The translations under genes and the position numbers were made by a program. The notes under the pieces are model-generated. The model was given only the letters and a program-made list of their open reading frames with translations. It had not been told where the DNA came from and did not search any database. 54,982 nt of DNA from Pseudomonas sp. ZH-FAD (GTDB taxonomy: Bacteria; Pseudomonadota; Gammaproteobacteria; Pseudomonadales; Pseudomonadaceae), in assembly GCF_002803095.1 (NCBI RefSeq), contig NZ_PGLR01000040.1, positions 1-54,982 on the forward strand, in the 5' to 3' direction. This document shows positions 22,215-31,403 of the stretch, one piece after another (position 1 is the stretch's first letter; every line of letters starts with the position of its first letter).

Positions 22215-23495
22215 CTACTCCCACGCCTCCCGCTCCCCCTTCCAGGCATGCAGTTCGCGCTGTTGCCCCCCTGACCACAACCAACCGCTGCGCGCGCCGA
22301 CCAGCGTGCTCACCGCATGCTGGCGGCCGAAACTGTTGTGCCGAGCCAACATCAGGGCGATATCGCGTAGCACGGCCAGGGTGTTGCTGTTGGACTGGAA
22401 CAGCGGTGTCAGCAGGCGGCTGGCCTGGCGGTAGTAGCGCAGGTGATCACGACGGGTATCACCGTAGCGGGTGAAGATGGCGTTCCAATCAAGCGCTTGC
22501 TGGTGCTCGTCACCGGCATGGCCGAGAGCATCGGCCAGTGCAGCAGCATCGACCAACGCCATATTGGCACCCTGCCCCAGTTGCGGGCTCATGGCGTGGG
22601 CGCAATCACCGATGGCAAGCACGCGACCATCGTTCCAGCGTTGCATGCGCACGTCGGCATAGGCCGCCAGGGTCAGTTGCGCGGGATCATCGATCTGCTG
22701 CAGATAGGCCTCCGAAGCATCGCCAGCGAGGTTGCGCACGCGGGTTTTCCAGGCCTCCAGGCCACTCTTGCGCCACGCATCATGTTCACTAAGCGGCAGG
22801 CTCCAGAACAGGCTGGTCAGCGATTTCTCCCGGGCTTGGTGGGTGCATCCGGTAGGCATCAGCCCAAACATCTCGCGGCAGCCGCGGTACCACTGGCGCA
22901 GCTCGCCGGACTCGGTCGCCGGCGAAGTTGGCAACATGCTCCATAGAGCGCCCCAGGGATAGGGGCGCGACCACTGCCGCACCTGCATCTGCGCACGCAG
23001 GGTCGAACGCGTGCCATCGGCCAGGATCAGCGCGGCGAAATCACCCAGCGGTTGTTCACCGCCATCCGCCCGCTCCTGCAGCAGGCGAACATGGCCGCTG
23101 GCCTGCTCGAAGCGGCTCACCGCCACACCGGTTTCCACCTGCACGCCCACCCGCTGCGCGGCATTGAGCAATGCCGTCATCAACACGCCGCGGTGAATGC
23201 CAAGGCCAAAGCTGCCTGGCTGCCAGTCGTGATAACGGGTATCGAGGATCACCCGGCCCTGACAGCTGGTGCCGTACAGGCGGCTGACCGGCGCACCCAA
23301 CGCGGTGCACTCGGCCAGCAGGCCCAGACGCTGCAGCACAGCCAGGCCGGAAGGCTGCAAGAGGATACCGGCGCCCACCGGCTGCAGCTGTTCGACCCGC
23401 TCCAGCACGCGTACCGAGTAACCCTGGCGGGCGAGGAAAATTGCACTGGCCAGGCCGGCTGTACCCGCTCCCACTATCGCTATCGGTAATCCCAT
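22215..23495 (-). CDS. FAD-dependent monooxygenase (PHBH/salicylate hydroxylase type)
   Basis: A 426-residue flavoprotein. The N-terminal Rossmann motif IAIVGAGTAGLASAIFLARQ binds FAD; ADGTRSTLR is the DG motif at about residue 165; AIGDCAHAMSPQLGQGANMAL at about 295-315 is the GD motif. This is the class A aromatic hydroxylase family (UbiH/NahG-like). The substrate cannot be read from the sequence. The gene downstream of an SDR on the same strand, 77 bases apart, may be co-transcribed with it. Confidence 0.88.
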   Translation of the reverse strand: MGLPIAIVGAGTAGLASAIFLARQGYSVRVLERVEQLQPVGAGILLQPSGLAVLQRLGLLAECTALGAPVSRLYGTSCQGRVILDTRYHDWQPGSFGLGIHRGVLMTALLNAAQRVGVQVETGVAVSRFEQASGHVRLLQERADGGEQPLGDFAALILADGTRSTLRAQMQVRQWSRPYPWGALWSMLPTSPATESGELRQWYRGCREMFGLMPTGCTHQAREKSLTSLFWSLPLSEHDAWRKSGLEAWKTRVRNLAGDASEAYLQQIDDPAQLTLAAYADVRMQRWNDGRVLAIGDCAHAMSPQLGQGANMALVDAAALADALGHAGDEHQQALDWNAIFTRYGDTRRDHLRYYRQASRLLTPLFQSNSNTLAVLRDIALMLARHNSFGRQHAVSTLVGARSGWLWSGGQQRELHAWKGEREAWE

Positions 23496-23572
23496 TGCGG
23501 CTTGTCTCCCTGTTCTGGCTCAGAGATTCTAACCGCCACAGCCGGTGCCGTCGGGAACTGCCGCTCAGTCTC

Positions 23573-24331
23573 TCAGAGGAACATCCCGCCTGACGCCTCG
23601 ATACGCTGACCATTGATCCAGCGGCCAGCATCGCTCAGCAACAGCGCGAAAGCTGCGCCGATATCATCGGGCAAACCGACTCGCCCCAGCGCCGTATTGC
23701 CGGCGATAAAGGCATTGACCTCAGCATTGTCGCGGACCACGCCATGGCCGAAGTCGGTCTCGATGGCGCCGGGAGCCAGTACGTTGACGCTTATGCCGCG
23801 CGGGCCCAGTTCCTTGGCCAGATAGCGCGTCCACACTTCGACGCCGCCCTTCATCGCCGCATAGGCGCTGTAACCCGGCAAGCTGAAACGGGCCAAGCCG
23901 GTAGAGACATTGATGATCCGACCGCCGTCGACCATCAGCGGCAGCAGGCGCTGGGTGAGAAAGAATGGGCCCTTGAGCTGGATGTTCATCAGTTCGTCGA
24001 ACTGCTGCTCAGTGGTTTCGCTGAAGGCGGCATGGATGCCGATACCGGCGTTATTGATCAGGAAATCAAAACGCTCAGCCGCGAAGGTCTCACGCAAACC
24101 AACCGCCACACGTTCGGCGAATGCGGCAAAGCTGCTGCTGTCGCTGACATCCAATTGCAGCATCAGCGCGCGGCCACCCTGCGCTTCGATCTCGTGGGCC
24201 AACTGCTGCGCGTCATCCGCCTGGCTGCGATAGGTGCCTATGATATCCACGCCTTGAGCAACCAGATGTTTAGCCGCACTGCGGCCGAGGCCACGGCTGG
24301 CGCCTGTGATGAGTGCGATTTTGCGAGTCAT
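23573..24331 (-). CDS. Short-chain dehydrogenase/reductase (SDR)
   Basis: A 252-residue classical SDR: cofactor motif TGASRGLG (residues about 9-16), NNAG at about 90, catalytic Ser in INVSTGLA, YxxxK as YSAYAAMKGG. An Arg-containing turn after beta-2 (GTYRSQADD) suggests NADP preference. The start MTRKIALITG is preceded by AGGAG at good spacing; the longer frame adds 11 non-homologous residues. Divergent from the LysR regulator at 24452, with operator-like repeats between them. Confidence 0.9.
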   Translation of the reverse strand: MTRKIALITGASRGLGRSAAKHLVAQGVDIIGTYRSQADDAQQLAHEIEAQGGRALMLQLDVSDSSSFAAFAERVAVGLRETFAAERFDFLINNAGIGIHAAFSETTEQQFDELMNIQLKGPFFLTQRLLPLMVDGGRIINVSTGLARFSLPGYSAYAAMKGGVEVWTRYLAKELGPRGISVNVLAPGAIETDFGHGVVRDNAEVNAFIAGNTALGRVGLPDDIGAAFALLLSDAGRWINGQRIEASGGMFL

Positions 24332-24451
24332 GGTGAATCTCCTGTGATGGGTGATGAAGTTCAATCACAGGTTATTGATCGATCAGATACTGATAAATCC
24401 GGAAAAACCGGAAATACTGATCGCCACGAGCGAACAATCTGGGCCGCCATC
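24332..24451. promoter_or_regulatory. Divergent SDR/LysR promoter region with operator-like repeats
   Basis: Contains the palindrome TGATCGATCA (near 24376), CCGGAAAAACCGG (near 24399), and two copies of ATACTGAT (near 24387 and 24413). LysR-type regulators bind T-N11-A dyads in such divergent gaps, so autoregulation and control of the SDR are likely. Confidence 0.5.
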
Positions 24452-25357
24452 ATGAACAAGCTGGAGCTGCTGCGTACCTTTCAACGTGTCACCGAACTGA
24501 GCAGTTTTACCCAGGCCGCCGAAAGTCTGGGCTTGCCGCGCTCGACGGTGTCTGAGCAGGTGCGTGACCTGGAACGCCTGGTCGATGCCCGTCTGTTGCA
24601 CCGCACCACCCGACGGGTGCGTCCGACTCAGGACGGCCAGGCGCTGTACGAACGCGCCCGTGAAGTGCTGGCACAGATGGACGAGCTGGAGAACCTGTTC
24701 CGCCAGGATGCCGGCGCACTGAGCGGGCGCCTGCGTGTGGATATGCCAACGGAAATAGCCAGGCGTCTGGTGGCGCCACGCCTGGATGAATTTCTCGCGC
24801 AACATCCGGCATTGGAGATCGAACTAGGCTGCAGTGACCGCCGCGTAGACCCACTGCGCGAAGGTTTCGATTGCGTGCTGCGCATTGGCGCCATCGACGA
24901 CGATAGCCTGGTAGCGCGACCACTGGGCCGGCTGTCCATGGTCAACTGTGCCAGCCCGGCTTATCTGGCCGAGCATGGAACGCCCGAAAACCTGGACGAC
25001 CTCAGCGGGCACAGCCTGATCCACTACGTGACCGCCTTTGGCACACGCCCAGACGGTTTCGAATATCAACGTGACGGCAAGCTGCAGCAATTGCCCATGA
25101 GTGGCCGGATAGCGGTGAACAATATCGACGCGTACCACGGCGCCTGCATCGGCGGTCTGGGCATCATCCAGGCGCCACTGATCGGCATGCGTACGCATTT
25201 GCAGAATGGGAGTCTGTGTCGCTTGCTGGACGATTGGGTCGCGCCGCCCATGCCGGTGCATCTGCTGCACCCGCACGGGCGTCATCTGCCGCGACGGGTG
25301 CGCGCCTTCATGAACTGGCTGGAAACGCTGCTGGCCGATGAGGTTGATCGTCAGTGA
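24452..25357 (+). CDS. LysR family transcriptional regulator
   Basis: A 301-residue protein starting MNKLELLRTFQRVTELSSFT. The N-terminal winged helix-turn-helix (residues 1-60, AAESLGLPRSTVSEQVRDLE) is followed by the LysR substrate-binding domain (about 90-295) with RLVAPRLDEFLAQHPALEIE. The CrgA/DsdC-like variant of the family often regulates an adjacent oxidoreductase. The upstream open frame antisense to the SDR is not coding; the ATG at 24452 gives the family N-terminus. Confidence 0.9.
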   Translation: MNKLELLRTFQRVTELSSFTQAAESLGLPRSTVSEQVRDLERLVDARLLHRTTRRVRPTQDGQALYERAREVLAQMDELENLFRQDAGALSGRLRVDMPTEIARRLVAPRLDEFLAQHPALEIELGCSDRRVDPLREGFDCVLRIGAIDDDSLVARPLGRLSMVNCASPAYLAEHGTPENLDDLSGHSLIHYVTAFGTRPDGFEYQRDGKLQQLPMSGRIAVNNIDAYHGACIGGLGIIQAPLIGMRTHLQNGSLCRLLDDWVAPPMPVHLLHPHGRHLPRRVRAFMNWLETLLADEVDRQ

Positions 25358-25400
25358 AGCATTTGCGCAGAGTCACCGACCCGTAACCGCTCTCACCGAA

Positions 25401-25826
25401 TCAGGGCTTGTCCGGGCGGATATCGAAGCCACCCTTGTTCTGGCTGACGATGCGCAGGTGCTGGATCTCCCCACTTTTCACCGGCACTGCCACCTCCCGC
25501 AGCAGGCGGCCCATGCCGCACAGGGTGTCGTCCATGCGGTCTGGGGTGATGCCGACCACGCGCGTGCCGGGCGGCACCTGGAAGGTCGCGACCTCGCCAA
25601 CGCCGATGCGTGCAGCGACCTTGCGATCCACCTCGATGGCCACGAAGCAGCCGCCTCCCATCACCCCGAAGTCGCGATTGACCACGATCTGCGCACTGTT
25701 CGCCTGCGCCTCCTGAAAGGCCAGCAGGCGATCTTCCGGTACCGGTTTGATGTGCTCGGGGTCGCCCCGAAACGATGAACAACCGGCCAGCAGCAACAGC
25801 GGTAGAGCGATGAGGATCGAGCGCAT
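25401..25826 (-). CDS. Small lipoprotein, hypothetical
   Basis: A 141-residue protein with a lipoprotein signal (MRSILIALPLLLLAGCSS; lipobox LAGC, Cys at 16). The mature part is beta-rich with two further cysteines (GGGCFVAIEV, DTLCGMGRLL) and ends NKGGFDIRPDKP. Similar lipoproteins occur in other pseudomonads; function unknown. It is an outer-membrane lipoprotein by the +2 Ser rule. Confidence 0.8.
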   Translation of the reverse strand: MRSILIALPLLLLAGCSSFRGDPEHIKPVPEDRLLAFQEAQANSAQIVVNRDFGVMGGGCFVAIEVDRKVAARIGVGEVATFQVPPGTRVVGITPDRMDDTLCGMGRLLREVAVPVKSGEIQHLRIVSQNKGGFDIRPDKP

Positions 25827-26010
25827 GAAGCCCTCCGTGGGCAGATGAATGCCGCCTGAGTATTGGGCTTGGCGAGCCTGCGGGCAAGATATCGATGACA
25901 GCGATTTTCGCTAGCAAAAGCATCGATTTCTGTAATGAAGGGCGCAATGTTTTCATCTCTCTCGAACCCAGCGCCACCTAAGTCGGCGCAACTAATCGGA
26001 GACTACCCAG

Positions 26011-26277
26011 ATGAAATTCGCAGCCCTCAACGCCACCCTCCTCGCCGCTTTCGCCCCCATGGCCTTCGCCAGTGAGAAAGCACCCGTCAACACCGAAGTG
26101 GAAGTGCAGGAATACCAGTACGGCATGCAGCTGGACATCGACCAGGTTCTGCAGCGCACCGACAACAGCCGCAAGAGCGGTGTAGTGCCCAGCGTCATGG
26201 TCTACCGCGACAGCCAAGGCGAAGTGCACGCCGTGCGTTTCGTGGAATGGGGCGGGCTGAGCAACCAGAACGGCTAA
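26011..26277 (+). CDS. DUF2790 small secreted protein
   Basis: An 88-residue protein with a Sec signal (MKFAALNATLLAAFAPMAFA, cleavage near residue 20). The mature domain VEVQEYQYGMQLDIDQVLQR, then VVPSVMVYRDSQGEVHAVRF, is DUF2790, a family largely restricted to Pseudomonas and often induced by copper or other stress. CGGAGA lies 9 bases before the ATG. Confidence 0.88.
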   Translation: MKFAALNATLLAAFAPMAFASEKAPVNTEVEVQEYQYGMQLDIDQVLQRTDNSRKSGVVPSVMVYRDSQGEVHAVRFVEWGGLSNQNG

Positions 26278-26330
26278 CCCACAGGTTGCCTGATGCCCCG
26301 GCCGAGTCACTCGTCCGGGGCAATACCGCT

Positions 26331-26768
26331 TCAGCCTTGCAGGCGTTTGACCAGACGTGCCTGCAGCGCTTCCAGCTCGGCCGGGTCGGCCTTGGTGGCC
26401 GCGTGAATACCCAGCCCCTCGCCCTCGAAGCGCGGGATCACGTGCATGTGAATATGAAACACCGTCTGCCCGGCAGGCGCGCCGTTGAACTGTGCCACCT
26501 GCACACCAGCGGGTTGCAGTTCGTCGACGACTGCCTGGGTGACCTTCTTCACCACGGCCATGACCTTGGCCAGGCTGGCGTCGTCGATTTCCAGGATATT
26601 GCGCGCAGCAGCGCGCTTGGGAATCACCAGGCTGTGGCCCCTGGATTGCGGGAATAGATCGAGGAAGGCCAGTACATCGTCGTCCTCGTAGAGTTTGTAG
26701 CAGGGCAAGTCGCCACGAATGATCAGGGCGAAGATGTTCTGGGAATCGTAAGTACCGTGCAGGCTCAT
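26331..26768 (-). CDS. HIT family hydrolase
   Basis: A 145-residue histidine-triad protein. The active-site motif HIHMHVIPRF (His-phi-His-phi-His) is at about residues 100-109, and PRSRGHSLVIPK-like PQSRGHSLVIPKR at about 40-52. It hydrolyses nucleotide phosphoramidates or dinucleoside polyphosphates. Full length for the family, no unusual features. The start MSLHGTYDSQNIF matches homologues. Confidence 0.92.
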   Translation of the reverse strand: MSLHGTYDSQNIFALIIRGDLPCYKLYEDDDVLAFLDLFPQSRGHSLVIPKRAAARNILEIDDASLAKVMAVVKKVTQAVVDELQPAGVQVAQFNGAPAGQTVFHIHMHVIPRFEGEGLGIHAATKADPAELEALQARLVKRLQG

Positions 26769-26944
26769 GCCGATGGGTTCCGTGCCGGGTGGATGAAAAA
26801 CCCACCATACCGCCTCGCTCGCACGCAGGGAACCAGGCAGGATCGCTCGAGTCGATGACTACTAGCAGCTGGATCGATTTCCTGCGCCCCAGCCACTCGT
26901 GTTCTGATCGCCTCTTCTTCGGCCCATTCGACATGGAACTCCAC

Positions 26945-27646
26945 ATGACCGACCTCAGCCCCTTCCACATCACCCGTAAATGGCCTGCCCAGCATCCCGA
27001 GCGCCTGCAGCTGTACTCGCTGCCCACGCCCAATGGGGTCAAGGCCTCGATCATGCTGGAAGAAATCGGCCTACCCTACGAACCGCACCTGGTCGACTTT
27101 GCCAGCGACGATCAATTCAGCCCCGAGTTTCTCTCGCTGGCGCCGAACAACAAGATTCCCGCCATCCTCGATCCCGATGGACCCAATGGCCATCCGCTGG
27201 CGCTGTTCGAGTCCGGGGCAATTCTGATCTATCTCGCGGAAAAGACCGGCAAGCTGCTGCCACAGGACGCCGCTGCCCGCTACGAGACGATTCAATGGCT
27301 GATGTGGCAGATGGGTGGCCTGGGACCGATGTTCGGCCAGCTCGGTTTCTTCCACAAATTTGCTGGTGCCGAGTACGAGGACAAACGCCCGCGTGACCGC
27401 TACGTGGCCGAATCCGCGCGCCTGCTTGGCGTACTCGATCAGCGCCTGCAAGGCCGCGACTGGATCATGGGCGAGTACAGCATTGCCGATATCGCCGTGC
27501 TGCCCTGGGTGCGCTGCCTGGTGGACTTCTACAAGGCCGGTGACCTGGTGCAGTTCGAACGCTTCGCCAACGTGCGCCGCGTGCTCGATGCCTTCCTCGC
27601 GCGCCCGGCGGTGCAGCGCGGGCTGAACATTCCCGCGCGCGGCTGA
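26945..27646 (+). CDS. Glutathione S-transferase family protein (YfcG/YghU-like)
   Basis: A 233-residue protein from ATG 26945 (MTDLSPFHITRKWPAQHPER). The N-terminal thioredoxin-like domain contains LYSLPTPNGVKASIMLEEIG and NNKIPAILDPDG, with ALFESGAILIYLAEK (the ES glutathione contact). The C-terminal helical domain spans about 105-230. The TPNGxK signature is that of nu-class disulfide-bond reductases (YfcG/YghU). An upstream open frame is non-homologous. Confidence 0.9.
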   Translation: MTDLSPFHITRKWPAQHPERLQLYSLPTPNGVKASIMLEEIGLPYEPHLVDFASDDQFSPEFLSLAPNNKIPAILDPDGPNGHPLALFESGAILIYLAEKTGKLLPQDAAARYETIQWLMWQMGGLGPMFGQLGFFHKFAGAEYEDKRPRDRYVAESARLLGVLDQRLQGRDWIMGEYSIADIAVLPWVRCLVDFYKAGDLVQFERFANVRRVLDAFLARPAVQRGLNIPARG

Positions 27647-27706
27647 TGATGTTGCGGGAGTCGGCCACCGACTCCCGCATCGCTGCAACGGCAGGGTTGC
27701 ACTGAG

Positions 27707-29017
27707 CTAGCTGGTCACCGCCAACTGCTGCTCGGCACTACGCTGATCGGCCTGCCCGCCCAGGTACCAACCGAGCAATCCCCACAGCGCCGCACAGGCA
27801 GCGCCCACCAATGCCACCAGCCAGGCGCCCTGAGCCAGCATGTCGAGCAGGCTCTTGAGCCAGCCACTCATGGCATCGCCCGCGCGATAGACCACCGTGT
27901 CGATGAAGTTCTTTGCCTTGTACTTGCTCTCGGCATCCAACGGCGCGAAGAGCATTTCCCGTCCTGGCCGCACGAAGGCGTATTCACCGATACGGCGCAC
28001 GATCATCAGCGCCGCCAGCATGGCGAAGGTCGGCATCAATGCCAGACCGATGAAGCCGACACACACCAGCAGCGGCACGCAGGCCAGCAACACCCGCACG
28101 CCCATACGTCGCGCGACACGCCCAGTGATGAACAACTGGGCAATCAGCGCGCCGGCCTGCACCACGAAGTCGATCACGCCGAACACCCGAACCTGCGCGG
28201 CGCGATCCGGGAACAGCTCGGCCACCAGGCGGGCCTGTTCGAAATAGAGAAAGGTACTGGCCGTCGCCAGCAGGATGACGAAACCGGCGATGCCAAACAG
28301 GTAGGGCGAAGACAGCACACGCATCAGCCCACTGAACGGATTGCCCGGCACCGGGCGCCGCGGGCTTTCCGCCCGCACGGCACCGGCACGCCCTGCGCCA
28401 CCCTCCTCGCGCCAGCGCATCAGCACCTGCTTGAGCGACAGCGCCACGGCCAGCAGCACTGCAGCCAGCAGAATCAGCCCACTCTGCCCCAGCGTGCTCA
28501 CCAACAAGGCACTCAACGCCGGGCCGACCAGGCCTCCAACGCTGGCACCGGCGGCGATGAAGGCGAACAGGCGCTTGGCCTGCTCGCTGTCGAACACGTC
28601 GGCCATCAGGCTCCATGCCACCGAGACGACGAACAGGTTATAGACCGAAATCCACACGTAGAAGCTGCGCGCCAGCCACACACTCTCTTCAGCACTGAAG
28701 AACAACAGGGCAAACAACGCCAGATTCAGGGTGAAGAAGCCATACACCCAGTCGATGAAGTGAATCCGCGGTACCCGTGAACTCAGCCAGGCGAACAACG
28801 GCACCGCGATCAACATCACCACGAAGGTGGCGGTGAACAGCCATTGCAGGTTTTCCACCCCCGAGACGATGCCCATCGCCTCGCGGATCGGCCGCAGCAT
28901 GAAGTAGCCCGAGAACAGGCAGAAAAACAGGGTGAAACCGGCCAGCGCCGGCCACAGCTCGTTGCGCTGCGCGTTGATGGCCACGGCCACGCGCTGCGCC
29001 ATCGTTGACGATGACAT
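27707..29017 (-). CDS. MFS-type transporter, NTP/NDP-exchange-like
   Basis: A 436-residue membrane protein with about 12 transmembrane helices and a central loop near residues 205-225 (EEGGAGRAGAVRAES). The motif SGYFMLRPIREAMGI in helix 1 and SKYKAKNFIDTVVYRAGDAM in the second half are shared with proteins annotated as ATP/ADP-translocase-like MFS members in free-living bacteria; substrate unknown. GAGGA lies 10 bases before the ATG. Confidence 0.85.
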   Translation of the reverse strand: MSSSTMAQRVAVAINAQRNELWPALAGFTLFFCLFSGYFMLRPIREAMGIVSGVENLQWLFTATFVVMLIAVPLFAWLSSRVPRIHFIDWVYGFFTLNLALFALLFFSAEESVWLARSFYVWISVYNLFVVSVAWSLMADVFDSEQAKRLFAFIAAGASVGGLVGPALSALLVSTLGQSGLILLAAVLLAVALSLKQVLMRWREEGGAGRAGAVRAESPRRPVPGNPFSGLMRVLSSPYLFGIAGFVILLATASTFLYFEQARLVAELFPDRAAQVRVFGVIDFVVQAGALIAQLFITGRVARRMGVRVLLACVPLLVCVGFIGLALMPTFAMLAALMIVRRIGEYAFVRPGREMLFAPLDAESKYKAKNFIDTVVYRAGDAMSGWLKSLLDMLAQGAWLVALVGAACAALWGLLGWYLGGQADQRSAEQQLAVTS

Positions 29018-29063
29018 GCGAAATTCCTCGAAAGGGCGCGCCGGTACAGCGCGCCGGCATGAC

Positions 29064-30113
29064 TCAGCCGTACCTGACGCCCGTCAGGCGCTCGGCCACC
29101 GACCACAGGCGCGCCGCATCATCGGCATCCGCCGCAGCCTCCGGCACCTTGGCCAGGCCCAATGGGCCGCGTTTTTCCTCTTCGCCGGTCGGCCCGTAGT
29201 AGCGCCCGCCCTCGGCCTCGGCAGCCGTCGCCGCGAACAGCGACGACAGCGCACCCTGCGCCGCCGAGTGATAGACATCGCGATCCTTCGCCCACTGCTG
29301 AGCGAACTCGCTTTCCAGTCCTGGCCCGCGCTCGACCAGTTCGGTAACGGCGACGCCAGGGTGCGCGGCGACGCTGCGCACGCCCCAGCCATTGGCCAGG
29401 CTGCGCCGCTGCAGCTCGAAGGCCATCATCAGACAGGCCAGTTTCGACTGCGCGTAGGCGGCGTAGGGGTTGTAGTTGTTCTCCGACTGCAGGTCATCGA
29501 AGTTGATACGGCCACGGTTCACGGCGATGCTCGCCAGTGTCACCACGCGCGGGTCGGACGACTTGCGCAGTGATGGCAGGAGCAAGCCAGTGAGCGCGAA
29601 ATGACCGAGGAAGTTGGTTGCCAGCTGCATCTCGAAACCATCACGAGATACGCCGCGCTGAGGCGGCGCCATGATCGCGGCGTTGTTGATCAGCACGTCC
29701 AACACCTCGCCTTCGGCGTTCAGGCGCTGGGCCAGGCTGCGTACCGAAGCCAGGTCGGCCAGATCCAGCTGTTCGAAACGCACCCGCGCATCGGGTACCT
29801 GAGCACGAATACGTTCGATGCTCTCGGCGCCACGCTGTGCATTGCGCGCGGCGATGATCACCTGCGCCCCAGCCCCGCTCAGGGCCAGGGCGTCCTCGAA
29901 GCCCATACCACTGGTGCCGCCGGTGACCAGCATGCGCTTGCCGGTCAGCGCCGGCATGTCGCTCGCCTGCCAACCCGGTGTGGTACTGGCCCAGGCGAAT
30001 GTCGGCATCCCGCCCAACACCCCGTGCAAGGCCAGGCTACCGCCCACGACACCAAACAGTTTCAGGGCATCACGACGCGAATGGCCTCGCCCCACAGCAC
30101 TCTTCTTGTCCAT
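29064..30113 (-). CDS. SDR family oxidoreductase with Tat signal peptide
   Basis: A 349-residue protein. Residues 1-43 contain a twin-arginine signal (SRRDALKLFG followed by a hydrophobic stretch and AWA), so the folded enzyme is predicted to be exported. The SDR core follows: TGGTSGMG (about 66-73), NNAAIM (about 142), YAAYAQSKLA (catalytic Tyr/Lys). Retinol-dehydrogenase-like SDRs of this type usually lack a signal. Export with bound NAD(P) is inferred. A LysR gene is divergent at 30405, a likely regulator. Confidence 0.88.
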   Translation of the reverse strand: MDKKSAVGRGHSRRDALKLFGVVGGSLALHGVLGGMPTFAWASTTPGWQASDMPALTGKRMLVTGGTSGMGFEDALALSGAGAQVIIAARNAQRGAESIERIRAQVPDARVRFEQLDLADLASVRSLAQRLNAEGEVLDVLINNAAIMAPPQRGVSRDGFEMQLATNFLGHFALTGLLLPSLRKSSDPRVVTLASIAVNRGRINFDDLQSENNYNPYAAYAQSKLACLMMAFELQRRSLANGWGVRSVAAHPGVAVTELVERGPGLESEFAQQWAKDRDVYHSAAQGALSSLFAATAAEAEGGRYYGPTGEEEKRGPLGLAKVPEAAADADDAARLWSVAERLTGVRYG

Positions 30114-30266
30114 CGGCTGATTCCTCGTGTCCGTTGACTCGATGCGCCAGACCAGGCGCACGTACAGGACATAGGGTGCAGGCAGATGGCACGTACGATA
30201 AGCCGTCCAAAGCCGAACAGCGCATACGGTCAGGCGGACAGTAACCAGGTGTTTCGCAGACGCGAA

Positions 30267-30316
30267 CCCGGATGCAATCCGGAATCGTTGATATACATTC
30301 CCGGATTTCATCCGGG
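30267..30316. repeat. REP-like inverted repeat
   Basis: CCCGGATGCAATCCGG (30267-30282) and CCCGGATTTCATCCGGG (30300-30316) form an inverted pair in the SDR/LysR gap. Single copies of the motif occur near 5407 and 54868. Typical of Pseudomonas dispersed repeats. Confidence 0.6.
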
Positions 30317-30404
30317 CTACATCCCTGCATGCGCCCCCTCAGGATTGGCAAACCCGCCGCAGCGCCGCATTATCGGACCCTTCGTCATCACCCAGCCGAC
30401 GCCC

Positions 30405-31328
30405 ATGCGCCAACCAAATCTATCCGACGTCGCTCTGTTCGCTGCCGTGGTCGAAGCCGGTGGCTTTCGCGTCGCAGCGCAACGCCGCGGCATGTCGGCC
30501 TCGTCGCTGAGCGATTGCGTGCGCCGCCTGGAAAAGGAACTGGACGTGCGCCTGCTCAACCGCACCACCCGCGGCCTGACGCCGACGGAAATCGGCGCAC
30601 GCCTGCTGGAGCGCCTGCGCCCCGCGCTGGACGAGATCAACACGGCGCTCAACGACCTGCAGGAAGATCCACAGAACCCGGTCGGCTCACTGCGCCTGCA
30701 TGTGCCCGGCGTGATCGCGCGGCACATCCTGCCGCAGCTGCTGGACGGTTTTCTCGCTCGCTACCCTGGCATCGCGCTGGAAGTGAACATGGACAACACC
30801 TTCATCGACGTGATCGGCGCCGGTTACGACGCCGGCATTCGCTACGAGGAAAGCCTGGCCAAGGACATGATCGCCATCCCCATCGGGCCACGCCGGCAGT
30901 GTTTCATGGCAGCGGCGGCGCCCAGCTACCTGCAGCGCCATGGCACGCCGCAACACCCCAGCGAACTGAGCGAACATCGCCTGCTCGGCTACCGCTTCGC
31001 CAGCGGCAAGCTCGGCGTGTGGGAGTTCGAACAGGAGGGACGCACCCTGCGTATCGCCCCCGAGGGCCGCCTGGTCAGCTCGTCGCAGGATCTGCTGATC
31101 GCTGCAGCCTGCGCCGGTCATGGCATTCTCTACACCTTCGAGGAGTACATCGCGGCGCACCTCGCCAGCGGCCAGCTGCAGCCCATCCTGCAGGACTGGT
31201 GGCAGCACTTCGAAGGGCCATACCTGTACTATCACAGCAGGCGCCATGTGCCGGCGCCGCTGCGTGCCTTCGTCGACTACGTGAAGGCCCTGAACGACTC
31301 CGGCCATCCATCTCCAAGCCCGAAATAG
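30405..31328 (+). CDS. LysR family transcriptional regulator
   Basis: A 307-residue protein starting MRQPNLSDVALFAAVVEAGG. The helix-turn-helix (AAQRRGMSASSLSDCVRRLE) lies at residues about 20-45, with the ligand-binding domain at about 90-295. Divergent from the Tat-SDR gene. The long upstream open frame passes through the repeat and is not coding. Confidence 0.9.
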   Translation: MRQPNLSDVALFAAVVEAGGFRVAAQRRGMSASSLSDCVRRLEKELDVRLLNRTTRGLTPTEIGARLLERLRPALDEINTALNDLQEDPQNPVGSLRLHVPGVIARHILPQLLDGFLARYPGIALEVNMDNTFIDVIGAGYDAGIRYEESLAKDMIAIPIGPRRQCFMAAAAPSYLQRHGTPQHPSELSEHRLLGYRFASGKLGVWEFEQEGRTLRIAPEGRLVSSSQDLLIAAACAGHGILYTFEEYIAAHLASGQLQPILQDWWQHFEGPYLYYHSRRHVPAPLRAFVDYVKALNDSGHPSPSPK

Positions 31329-31403
31329 AGCGGTGGCCAATACCCAAGCAAGGCGCTGGGAGATTATAATTGCGCGCTTGCTTCTCGCCCCTCCAGGTCT
31401 CTC

